Source: Motiliproteus sp036960405 (GTDB lineage Bacteria > Pseudomonadota > Gammaproteobacteria > Pseudomonadales > Balneatricaceae). From it: a DNA stretch of 14,980 nucleotides. Within the stretch, counting starts at the first letter, position 1. Each line of letters starts with the position of its first letter. Below, piece after piece: positions 6,360 to 13,896 of this stretch. The stretch covers positions 1-14,980 of the forward strand of contig JBALWS010000110.1 of the NCBI GenBank assembly GCA_036960405.1, given 5' to 3'. Below the pieces are notes generated by a model that saw only the letters and a list, made by a program, of their open reading frames with translations, searched no databases and had not been told where the DNA came from. The position numbers were made by a program, and so were the translations under genes.

Positions 6360-7832
6360 TTAGATCAGTTCGGTGATAATCTGCGCCAGGCGTTCAATGC
6401 CTGGTTGAATCCGCTCGGTGGCGATCGATGAATAGCCGAGGCGAAAGAAATTGAGCGGCGGGTTGTCTTGGTAGAAGTAGAGGTCTCCCGATTCGATCAC
6501 CACTCCTTGCTTTAGCGCTTGGCGCTTCAGCTCGCGGGCATCCAATCCTTGGGGGCCTTTGACCCAATACGAGGAGCCGCCAAAGGTCGGTGGTTTGGCC
6601 GATTCCGGTAGCCAGCTTTGCAGTGCATCGCCGACAGCGGTCCAGCGTTCTTCGTATGTCTGGACCAGGTTGCGGATCAGTGAGTCATGATAGCCACGCG
6701 ATAGAAACAAACCCACCGCCCGTTGGTTGTTCATCGGCGGGTGGCGTAACATCATCCGACGGAATTCGCGTACTTCGCGGATCAGTTCTTTCGGGCCGAC
6801 CATGTAGCCCAGCCTGAGTCCGGGCGATAGCGTCTTGGACAGACTACCCAGGTATATCACTCGATCATTGCGGTCCAGGCTTTTGAGTGCCGGTGTCGGT
6901 TGATCGGCGAAAGTGGTCTCGCATTCGTAATCATCTTCGATGATCAGGAAATTGTCGCTGGAGGCTCGTTCAAGCAGCGCTAGGCGTCGTTCTAGTGGCA
7001 GCGTCACCGTGGTCGGAAACTGATGGCTGGGGGTGGTGAAGATCAGGTCGCAGTCGCTAAGCTGATCGTCCACCACTAAACCATCGCTATCGACGGCCAA
7101 GGGTTTTACTTTGGCACCGGTGCAATTAGCGATTCGAGCCAGGTCGGGGTAGCCGGGTTCCTCCAAACCAAGAGTCGCTTTAGCGTCCAGTAGTAGGCGT
7201 AGCGTCATGTAGAGCGCGTGCTGAGCGCCAACGGTGACCAGGATCTGGTCTGGATCGGCCCAGACGCCGCGCCGGGGCAGGATGCGGGAGTGGATCTGCT
7301 CGATCAGCAACGGGTCATCGTCGTCGTAGCGGTCCCCCGACCAATCGCGGATCGCCTGCACACTTACCGAGTCGCGGCAGCATTCGCGCCAGTGGTTGGT
7401 CGGAAACAATTTTGGATCAAGCTGACCGTATATAAAGGGGTAGGGGTAGTCCTGCCAATGTTGCAGCTTGTTGAGTTTACGGTCGGAAGGCTTGTGCTTT
7501 AAAAACTGCTCCCAATTGGGTGGGCTGGTTAGCGCTAGCTGATCGGTTTCCAGCTCGGCACCGGTGCGGATGTTGCCTTTAAGGATCTCCTGATTGACGT
7601 AAAATCCGGCGCGTTCGCGTGAGATTAAGTAGCCGTCATCTATCAGGTGCTGGTAAGCCAAAATCACCGTATTACGCGATATGCTCAGTATCTTGGCCAA
7701 TCTTCGAGTCGAAGGTAGCGGAATATCAATCGGGATGTGGCCATCGAGGATCGCCGCGCTGATCTGTTCGCGTACTTGCTGCTGCAGACTGGATTCGCTG
7801 TCCGGTGAGAGGTGAAACAGGTGATTAAGCAT
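6360..7832 (-). CDS. MocR/GabR-family regulator (GntR wHTH fused to aminotransferase-like domain)
   Basis: A 490-residue transcription regulator of the PLP-binding MocR subfamily. Residues 12-78 are a GntR winged helix-turn-helix (PLPSTRRLAKILSISRNTVI, then YLISRERAGFYVN). Residues about 130-490 are a type I aminotransferase fold: GAQHALYM (202-209), the TPSHQFPT segment (267-274), IIEDDYECE (298-305, whose aspartate should pair with the PLP ring) and GSLSKTLSPGLRLGY with the Schiff-base lysine at K333. The late FFRLGYSSI contains R464, where relatives bind a substrate carboxylate. All PLP residues look present, so effector sensing through PLP is expected. Relatives answer to GABA (GabR), taurine (TauR), ectoine (EhuR) or pyridoxal (PdxR); the effector here is unknown. 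It is codirectional with and upstream of the ABC operon, which is its likeliest target. ATG at 7832 has only a weak ribosome site. Confidence 0.9.
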   Translation of the reverse strand: MLNHLFHLSPDSESSLQQQVREQISAAILDGHIPIDIPLPSTRRLAKILSISRNTVILAYQHLIDDGYLISRERAGFYVNQEILKGNIRTGAELETDQLALTSPPNWEQFLKHKPSDRKLNKLQHWQDYPYPFIYGQLDPKLFPTNHWRECCRDSVSVQAIRDWSGDRYDDDDPLLIEQIHSRILPRRGVWADPDQILVTVGAQHALYMTLRLLLDAKATLGLEEPGYPDLARIANCTGAKVKPLAVDSDGLVVDDQLSDCDLIFTTPSHQFPTTVTLPLERRLALLERASSDNFLIIEDDYECETTFADQPTPALKSLDRNDRVIYLGSLSKTLSPGLRLGYMVGPKELIREVREFRRMMLRHPPMNNQRAVGLFLSRGYHDSLIRNLVQTYEERWTAVGDALQSWLPESAKPPTFGGSSYWVKGPQGLDARELKRQALKQGVVIESGDLYFYQDNPPLNFFRLGYSSIATERIQPGIERLAQIITELI

Positions 7833-7948
7833 AGTCTGTCAGGCTCGAATATTGTTGTCGTTTATCGCCTGGTCTTAAGCGAGACGACTACCGGTATCAT
7901 GGCTCTAGGATCGTTAATGCAGCCTAGCACCGGTGTAAATCGAGGCAC

Positions 7949-7975
7949 AAAAAAATTGTTAACAATCGATCAACA
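7949..7975 (-). terminator. Probable intrinsic terminator of sulP
   Basis: Immediately after the sulP stop codon the leftward transcript reads TGTTGA (7975-7970), a 7-nt loop, TTAACA (7962-7957), then A and seven T residues (7955-7949). The stem is six pairs with one G-T wobble and AT-rich, so it may be inefficient. The same DNA holds the perfect 12-bp palindrome ATTGTTAACAAT (7955-7966), which could instead be a protein site upstream of the MocR gene. Confidence 0.45.
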
Positions 7976-9745
7976 TTATTGCTCAGGTTGCTGGCTAGGC
8001 CGGCACTCCGTGAAAATTTTACTTCTGCAGGTTTGGCAAATTTGTTTCTGTAGAAAACGGTGGATGCTGGATATCGCTTGGCCTTTGCTGTTAAAGATAT
8101 TGGCTTGGCCAATGCTCTCAAGATAACCACTTTGTTTCAGAAAACCGTAGGCGCCCTGCTTGAGGTTGGTCAGGTAGAGACCGCCGCCGTTGGCCCTACG
8201 CCGCTTGGCTTCGTGCATCAGCATTTCGGCACCGGCGATATCGATGAAGTTCATTCCGTTACCGACGATTAATAGATGCTGTTCTGGAATTGACTGCAAG
8301 TGCTCCTGAACCGAATTGACGGCGCCGAAAAACAGCGAGCCTTCGATGCGGATGATCCGTAGTTGGGGGCAGCTAGGCAGGTCTTTGCCGGCGCTTTCGG
8401 TAAAGAACGGGGTGGCTGAGGTGGGGTCGGGTCTGACTTCGACGATGCGTGGCTTCGAAGTGCGTTTGAGGTAGAACACCAACGACAGCAATACACCGAT
8501 ATAGATGGCGAACTCCATCGCCATCACCAAGGTGGCGATAAAGGTTACCAGTAGCACCGCGCTTTCGGAATGTCCGGCTTTGATGATGCTGCGGATATGG
8601 TGGCCGTCGATCAAATTCCAGGATACCACCATCAAAATCCCCGCCATGCTCGGAATGGGAACATAGGCGGTTAGCTCTGAGAACAGCAGTACGATGACCG
8701 CCAAAGACAGGGCGGCAAAGATGGCAGCCAGCGGCGTGCGAGCGCCGGAGCTGTAGTTGACCCCGGTGCGGGTAAACGAGCCCGATGAGGCGTAGCAGGA
8801 GAAAAAGCTACCGCCAATATTAGACAGCGCCTGCCCCATGAACTCCTGATTGCCGTCGATTTGTTGGCGCGAGTGGGTCGCGACCGAACGGGCGATGGAG
8901 ACTGCTTCGACCAGCCCTAATAAGGCGATAGCCAGCGCGCCGGAAGCCAGCGCTCGGATATCAACAAAGCTTAGGTTGGGGATCTCGAACGGTGGCAGGC
9001 TGGCGGGGATCGAGCCTACCAGTGAAATACCGTGGGCTTCGGCGCCGATCAGGTAGGCGACGGCGCTTCCCAGAGCCATCGCGAATAGCATGTTGGGCCA
9101 GCGTGGCAGCAGCTTTTTGAATAGCACGCAACTGACTAGCGTGACCATCGCAACTGCTAAGGTGTAAGGGTTGGTTGCGCCGATGGCATCTAGGATACCG
9201 AGCCAGTTAGCGATAAAGGTGCCGTCGGATTCGATAGTGATTCCGAGAAAGTTTTTCACCTGGCTGGTGGCGATCACGGTCGCTGCACCGGCTGTAAAGC
9301 CGATTACCACCGAGTGGGAGACAAAGTTGACCAGTACGCCTAGCCGCGCCAGCGCTAAGGCTAGCTGGAACAGTCCCGCCATCAACGTCAGGGTTAGAGC
9401 GAGCTGGATGAATTCTACCGAACCGGGTTCGGCCAACGGACTCAAGGTGGTGAACACAACGATCGATAGTGCGGCTGTTGGTCCAGAGATCAGGTGCCAG
9501 GAGCAACCGAACAGCGCCGCGATGATGGCTGGGATGATCGCCGCATAGAGCCCGTATTCAGGCGGCATGCCGGCTATCAGTGCGTAGGCGACGCCTTGGG
9601 GTAGCACTATCACAGCGTTGGTCAGCCCGGCGAACAGGTCGGCCTTTACCTTCTCCCCTGTTAGTTGCCGGCCCCAGACTAAGAAGGGTAACAGCCGAGT
9701 CCAGGTGTTGCTGCCAGAGGCGGTATGGTTTGCGGTTTTATGCAC
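7976..9745 (-). CDS. SulP-family anion transporter with C-terminal STAS domain
   Basis: An inner-membrane transporter of the SulP/SLC26 family, which moves sulfate, bicarbonate or related anions. The N-terminal two thirds are strongly hydrophobic and contain family segments such as PQGVAYALIAGMPPEYGLYA and GPTAALSIV. A STAS domain fills about residues 462-565. The last 20 or so residues form a polar tail with a CxxC and a third cysteine, beyond the usual end. Start choice: GTG at 9745 has GAAGG eight bases upstream. An in-frame TTG at 9760 (five residues longer) has no ribosome site. A probable terminator follows the stop directly. The gene is divergent from the sulfite dehydrogenase genes, which suggests sulfate or sulfite movement linked to sulfite oxidation; direction and substrate are inferred. 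Bicarbonate or dicarboxylate transport (BicA- or DauA-like) are alternatives. Confidence 0.88.
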   Translation of the reverse strand: MHKTANHTASGSNTWTRLLPFLVWGRQLTGEKVKADLFAGLTNAVIVLPQGVAYALIAGMPPEYGLYAAIIPAIIAALFGCSWHLISGPTAALSIVVFTTLSPLAEPGSVEFIQLALTLTLMAGLFQLALALARLGVLVNFVSHSVVIGFTAGAATVIATSQVKNFLGITIESDGTFIANWLGILDAIGATNPYTLAVAMVTLVSCVLFKKLLPRWPNMLFAMALGSAVAYLIGAEAHGISLVGSIPASLPPFEIPNLSFVDIRALASGALAIALLGLVEAVSIARSVATHSRQQIDGNQEFMGQALSNIGGSFFSCYASSGSFTRTGVNYSSGARTPLAAIFAALSLAVIVLLFSELTAYVPIPSMAGILMVVSWNLIDGHHIRSIIKAGHSESAVLLVTFIATLVMAMEFAIYIGVLLSLVFYLKRTSKPRIVEVRPDPTSATPFFTESAGKDLPSCPQLRIIRIEGSLFFGAVNSVQEHLQSIPEQHLLIVGNGMNFIDIAGAEMLMHEAKRRRANGGGLYLTNLKQGAYGFLKQSGYLESIGQANIFNSKGQAISSIHRFLQKQICQTCRSKIFTECRPSQQPEQ

Positions 9746-9803
9746 TGCTTCAACCTTCAATTGGGTGCTAGAGGCACGGATGCATGGTCGAGAGTAGGGG
9801 CGT

Positions 9804-9816
9804 CGGTTTCAAACCG
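9804..9816. promoter_or_regulatory. Perfect 13-bp dyad near sulP, operator candidate
   Basis: CGGTTT-C-AAACCG is a perfect inverted repeat 59 bp upstream of the preferred sulP start. It could be an operator. Its resemblance to a tRNA T-arm is superficial, as no cloverleaf can be built around it. Confidence 0.3.
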
Positions 9817-10038
9817 GTAGGGCCAGTCGTTGCTGTCTCACAGTACCACGACCGCTTGATTCTCGGGTTTTGGCCGTCGTCTCCAGCCCTCCCTGGCTCT
9901 AGTGGTATTGCTCGGTTTACGGCTGGTTGGACCTATAACTCCTCTAGTGTTGGCCTTTGTGGACCTAAAGGTCATCCACCTAGCATAGAACCCCTATAGG
10001 AACCCTTTTAGCGCACATCAAATAATAACAGGAACGGT

Positions 10039-10053
10039 TCTGACGGGGTCAGA
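10039..10053. promoter_or_regulatory. Dyad in the soeA leader
   Basis: TCTGAC-GGG-GTCAGA is a perfect 6-bp inverted repeat with a 3-base centre, ending 29 bp before the soeA ATG. It could be an operator or a small hairpin in the 5' leader. Its closeness to the start means it could affect translation. Confidence 0.35.
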
Positions 10054-10082
10054 GACTATTTCCGGACAAGTTGGTAACAATA

Positions 10083-13000
10083 ATGAATACACTTAAGACC
10101 GCCTTGCCCCTAAATGAGACCTCAGATATGAAGGCTGACCAACGATCGCAGAGCCTGGCTCAAGAACTGCCGGTGTTCGAAGACCACGATAGCCAGCAAA
10201 TCAAATACACCACCTGCTATATGTGCGCCTGCCGCTGCGGTATCAAGGTGACGCTAGAAGGGGATGAGATTCGCTTTATTCAAGGAAATCCCAACCACCC
10301 TGTCAACAAGGGAGTGCTCTGCGCTAAGGGTAACTCCGGCATCATGAAACAGAACTCGCCAGCCAAACTGAGCAAGCCGCTGATGCGTAAACCCGGCACC
10401 GAGCGCGGTGCGGGTGAGTTTGTCGAGGTGTCATGGGATGACGCGCTGGAGGTGTTGGAGAAACGTCTTTCCCATATCCGCGCTACCGATCCAAAGAAGC
10501 TGGCTTACTTTACTGGCCGAGACCAGATGCAGGCATTGACCGGCATGTGGGCCACTCAATTTGGTACCATCAACTGGGCCGCCCACGGCGGTTTCTGCTC
10601 GGTCAATATGGCTGCAGGTGGCCTCTACACGATGGGGCATGCGTTCTGGGAATTCGGCGATCCCGACTGGGACAACACCAAGTATTTCATGATGTGGGGG
10701 GTGGCCGAAGACCACAGCTCCAATCCGCTTAAGTTGGGGATCAAAAAGCTCAAGGAGCGTGGCGCCAAGTTTGTTTCGGTCAACCCGGTCCGTACCGGCT
10801 ACCAAGCGGTAGCCGACGAGTGGATTGCGATTCGCCCCGGTACCGATGCGATGCTGGCGCTGTCGATGGTGCATGTGCTGGTGAAAAATCAGCTGGTCGA
10901 CGATGAGTTTTTGATTCGCTACACCAACTCGCCGCAGCTGGTAGTCAACACTCCTGGGCAGCAAGGCGATGGTCTGTTCTATCGCAGCGAAGCCGGTGCC
11001 ATTCAGGCCTGGGATCTGAACAAAGAATGCTTCGTTGATGCTAAGCAGCCCGACATCACCCCGGCCCTGTTTGGTGCTGACCCTGAAGGTAGAGAGCTAA
11101 AAGCGCCCGACGGCACCCCGTTGCGCACCGTGATGTCGATTCTGGTGGAGAAGTACCTGGACGAGCAGTACGCGCCTGAAAATGCCGCCAAGATCTGCGG
11201 TGTCAGCGCCGAGACCATCGAGCGGTTAGCGCTGGAGATGGCCCACGTGGCCTTCAAAGAGACCATCACTCTGGATGTCGAATGGACCGACTGGGCGGGC
11301 CGTAAGCAGACCCAGTTCATCGGTCGGCCGGTGTCGATGCACGCCATGCGCGGCGTCTCGGCTCACTCCAATGGTTTTCAGACCTGCCGTGCGCTGCACT
11401 TGTTGCAGATCCTGCTGGGCACCATCGACTGTCCCGGTGGTCACCTGGCCAAACCGCCGTTCCCCAAACATATTCCACCGGGCATCAAGCCAGCCAAAGC
11501 GATGGCGCCCAACACCCCGCTTAAATCGCCGCCGCTGGGTTTCCCGACCTGCCCCGAGGACCTGGTGATCGATGAGGCCGGTAACCCGCTGCGGATCGAC
11601 AAAGCCTACTCATGGGATGCGCCGGTCGCCAACCACGGCCTGATGCATATGGTGATCAGCAATGCGGTCAAGGGCGACCCCTACAAGATCGATACGCTGA
11701 TGCTGTTTATGGCCAACATGGCCTGGAACTCCAGCATGAACACCGCCGAGACGATGGATATGTTGCGCGCCAAAGAGGATGACGGCGAGTACAAGATTCC
11801 GTTTATCGTCTGCTGCGATGCGTTCCACTCCGAGACGGTTAACTTCTCCGACCTAGTGCTGCCCGACACCACCTATCTGGAGCGTTATGACACTATCTCG
11901 ATGCTCGATAGGCCGATCTCTGAGCCCGACGCCGCCTGCGATTCGGTCCGTCTGCCGGTGATCGATTCAACCCGCACGCCGGGTCGTGACGTGCGCTCCT
12001 GGCAGGAGGTGATGGTGGATATGGCCGGACGGCTTAAGTTCCCGGCCTTCACCAACGAAGATGGCTCGCGTAAATACAAAGGCTATAAGGATTTCATCGT
12101 TAACTTCGAAAAAGAGCCCGGCATCGGTTTTCTGGCGGGTTACCGCGGTAAGGATGGCGACCAGCCGTTGCGTGGTGAACCGAATCCCAACCAGTGGGAA
12201 GCCTACGAAGAGAACGAGGGCTTCTTCGAGTTCAAACTGGAACCCAACGAGCGTTACATGCGTCACGCTAACCTCGATTACATGACACTGGCCAAAAATG
12301 CCGGCTGGGTCGGTTCGACCGATCAGATCGTGATCGAACTTTACAGCGAGACGCTGCAGAAGTTCCGCTTGGCCGGCCAAGGCCTCTACGACGGTCCGCA
12401 GCCGACCGAGCCGCAGCATAAAGAGCGTTTAACCAAGTACTTCGACCCGCTACCGATCCATTATGTGCCGATCGAGGAGCAGCGTATTGACCCCGAGGAG
12501 TACCCGTTCCATGCGGTTAACCAGCGGCCGATGCATATGTATCATTCCTGGGACAGCCAGAACGCCTGGCTGCGCCAGATTACTAACAAGAACTTCCTGT
12601 TCATCAACCGTGTTGCGGCCGAGAAACAAGGCATCAAAGACGAGTCTTGGGTCTGGGTCGAGTCGCACCACGGCAAGATTCGGGTGCAGGTCAAACTGAT
12701 GGAGGGCTGCAATGAGCAGACCGTCTGGACCTGGAACGCGATCGGCAAGATGCCGGGTGCTTGGGGCTTGGACAAAGATGCTAACGAAGCCACCGAAGCC
12801 TTCCTGATGAACCACCTGATCTCGGAGCTGCTGCCGCAGAAGGGTGATGCGCATGATGGTGTCACCAACTCCGATCCGGTCACCGGTCAGGCTGCTTGGT
12901 ACGACCTGCGGGTCAAACTGACCCCGGCCGCCGAAGGCGAGACCGGTAGCTGGCCGCAGTTTGAGGCGATCAAACCGTTGCCCGGCTCCAAACCATCACC

Positions 13001-13112
13001 GCGTATGAGTAGCTATGCCAGCCATGAAAACGTCAATATCAAGCGTTCGCTCAAAGATATCCTCACCCGGGGAGAGCAGGGAACATTAACCAAGGGGGGG
13101 AGCAAAGTATGA
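10083..13112 (+). CDS. soeA: Molybdopterin oxidoreductase, probable cytoplasmic sulfite dehydrogenase subunit A
   Basis: A 1,009-residue catalytic subunit of the DMSO-reductase family that should oxidise sulfite to sulfate in the cytoplasm. Numbered from the ATG, an N-terminal [4Fe-4S] site is formed by C45, C48, C52 and C80 (CYMCACRC, then GVLCAKG). C172 in GGFCSVNMAAGG is the likely Mo ligand. The rest is the bis-MGD fold, ending in the usual C-terminal dinucleotide-binding domain. There is no twin-arginine signal, which separates SoeA from exported PsrA, PhsA, TtrA and DmsA. The B and C partners next door complete the SoeABC pattern. Start: ATG at 10083 is preferred over TTG at 10071; neither has a strong ribosome site, and ATG at 10128 is also possible. 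It overlaps soeB by 4 bp. The family is certain. Sulfite as substrate rests on recall of SoeA features, so polysulfide or another S/N oxide remains possible. Confidence 0.82.
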   Translation: MNTLKTALPLNETSDMKADQRSQSLAQELPVFEDHDSQQIKYTTCYMCACRCGIKVTLEGDEIRFIQGNPNHPVNKGVLCAKGNSGIMKQNSPAKLSKPLMRKPGTERGAGEFVEVSWDDALEVLEKRLSHIRATDPKKLAYFTGRDQMQALTGMWATQFGTINWAAHGGFCSVNMAAGGLYTMGHAFWEFGDPDWDNTKYFMMWGVAEDHSSNPLKLGIKKLKERGAKFVSVNPVRTGYQAVADEWIAIRPGTDAMLALSMVHVLVKNQLVDDEFLIRYTNSPQLVVNTPGQQGDGLFYRSEAGAIQAWDLNKECFVDAKQPDITPALFGADPEGRELKAPDGTPLRTVMSILVEKYLDEQYAPENAAKICGVSAETIERLALEMAHVAFKETITLDVEWTDWAGRKQTQFIGRPVSMHAMRGVSAHSNGFQTCRALHLLQILLGTIDCPGGHLAKPPFPKHIPPGIKPAKAMAPNTPLKSPPLGFPTCPEDLVIDEAGNPLRIDKAYSWDAPVANHGLMHMVISNAVKGDPYKIDTLMLFMANMAWNSSMNTAETMDMLRAKEDDGEYKIPFIVCCDAFHSETVNFSDLVLPDTTYLERYDTISMLDRPISEPDAACDSVRLPVIDSTRTPGRDVRSWQEVMVDMAGRLKFPAFTNEDGSRKYKGYKDFIVNFEKEPGIGFLAGYRGKDGDQPLRGEPNPNQWEAYEENEGFFEFKLEPNERYMRHANLDYMTLAKNAGWVGSTDQIVIELYSETLQKFRLAGQGLYDGPQPTEPQHKERLTKYFDPLPIHYVPIEEQRIDPEEYPFHAVNQRPMHMYHSWDSQNAWLRQITNKNFLFINRVAAEKQGIKDESWVWVESHHGKIRVQVKLMEGCNEQTVWTWNAIGKMPGAWGLDKDANEATEAFLMNHLISELLPQKGDAHDGVTNSDPVTGQAAWYDLRVKLTPAAEGETGSWPQFEAIKPLPGSKPSPRMSSYASHENVNIKRSLKDILTRGEQGTLTKGGSKV

Positions 13113-13804
13113 AACTTGGATTGGTTATTGATCTGGATACCTGTGTCGGTTGCCATGGTTGCGCCACCGCCTGCAAGCAGTGGAACACCTCGGGCACCAT
13201 CGGTCCGCTGTCGGACGAGAACCCGTACGGCAAAGATCCTAGCGGAGCCTGGTTGAACCGGATTCGCACCTACGAGGTCGACGACACGCCCAACTCCAAG
13301 ACCGTCAACATGCCGCTGTCGTGCATGCACTGCGAAGATGCGGCTTGCGTCACGGTCTGTCCTACGGGGGCTTCCTACAAGCGCGAGGAGGACGGCATCG
13401 TATTGGTCGATCAGGATAAATGCATGGGCTGTAATCTGTGCTCCTGGGCTTGCCCGTATGGCGCGCGTGAGCTGGATCCGCAGCAAGGCACGATGAAGAA
13501 ATGCACCCTGTGCGTGGATCGGATCTACGACCAGAAATTACCCGAAGACGAGCGCAAGCCCGCCTGCGTGATGACCTGTCCGACCAAATCGCGCTTGTTT
13601 GGTGATTTTGACGACCCCGATTCAGAAGTCAGCGTCGCGGTGCGTGAGCGTGGTGGCAAGGCGTTGATGCCCGAACTGGGCTACAACCCGACCAACAGCT
13701 ACCTGCCACCGCGCAACAAGCCGGTGGTGGAGACCTATGAAGTGCCGAAGAGTTCGGTGCTGGGGTCGATCAAGGGCTGGGCCAACAAGGTGATTGCGCG
13801 GTAA
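13109..13804 (+). CDS. soeB: Four-cluster [4Fe-4S] electron-transfer subunit, SoeB-like
   Basis: A 231-residue ferredoxin-like subunit of the DmsB/NrfC/PsrB type that carries electrons between the molybdenum subunit and the membrane anchor. Sixteen cysteines form four clusters: C12, C15, C18, C22; C72, C75, C80, C84; C105, C108, C111, C115; and C132, C135, C153, C157. None is missing. There is no signal peptide, so it should stay in the cytoplasm with SoeA. The start overlaps the soeA stop (ATGA) and has a strong GGGGGGAG ribosome site, so the two are translationally coupled. A 92-nt spacer with a strong hairpin separates it from soeC. Family assignment is sure. The symbol follows from the three-gene context rather than from a diagnostic residue. 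Confidence 0.87.
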   Translation: MKLGLVIDLDTCVGCHGCATACKQWNTSGTIGPLSDENPYGKDPSGAWLNRIRTYEVDDTPNSKTVNMPLSCMHCEDAACVTVCPTGASYKREEDGIVLVDQDKCMGCNLCSWACPYGARELDPQQGTMKKCTLCVDRIYDQKLPEDERKPACVMTCPTKSRLFGDFDDPDSEVSVAVRERGGKALMPELGYNPTNSYLPPRNKPVVETYEVPKSSVLGSIKGWANKVIAR

Positions 13805-13810
13805 ACCATT

Positions 13811-13836
13811 GGGTCGCCCTGTCCTCAGGGCGATCC
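13811..13836 (+). other. Strong hairpin between soeB and soeC
   Basis: GGGTCGCCCTG (13811-13821) pairs with CAGGGCGATCC (13826-13836) over a TCCT loop: 11 pairs with one G-T wobble, starting 6 nt after the soeB stop. No T-run follows. It could stabilise the soeAB message or lower transcription into soeC. Confidence 0.6.
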
Positions 13837-13896
13837 GACTGATTTATGCATTCCACGTCACGTATTACAAAGAATAATTATTAGGAGTCATTCGTT

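Larger units (their letters stand above)
9746..10082. other. Divergent control region between sulP and soeA
   Basis: About 337 bp with no convincing gene. It holds three short dyads: CGGTTT-C-AAACCG (9804-9816), an imperfect hairpin of GTGGACCT (9959-9966) with AGGTCATCCAC (9969-9979), and TCTGAC-GGG-GTCAGA (10039-10053). I found no clear -35/-10 pair for either gene and no sigma-54 spacing. An unrecognised structured RNA upstream of soeA cannot be excluded. Confidence 0.55.

Noticed and set aside
9171..9548. 125-residue plus-strand ORF inside sulP
   Set aside because: It lies opposite strongly conserved SulP transmembrane segments; its composition is that of an antisense shadow and it resembles no family.
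9772..9784. Sigma-54-like GGCAC near sulP
   Set aside because: The GG and GC doublets are seven bases apart instead of the ten needed for a -24/-12 promoter.
9801..9820. tRNA T-arm-like stem and loop
   Set aside because: The loop does not fit the T-loop consensus and no acceptor, D or anticodon stems can be drawn on either strand.
9784..9999. 71-residue ORF in the divergent region
   Set aside because: No ribosome site, low-complexity composition and no recognisable motif; treated as non-coding.
10431..10964. 177-residue minus-strand ORF inside soeA
   Set aside because: It is antisense to conserved molybdopterin-fold sequence, including the probable Mo-ligand region, with no ribosome site or family resemblance.
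10083..13112. Formate dehydrogenase, nitrate reductase or selenoprotein reading of the molybdenum subunit
   Set aside because: There is no in-frame TGA at the ligand position; a cysteine codon is there, and the DmsC-type anchor and four-cluster B subunit fit the sulfite/DMSO-type complexes better.
13013..13486. 157-residue minus-strand ORF over the soeA-soeB junction
   Set aside because: It is antisense to the cysteine clusters of SoeB; the sense reading is far better supported.
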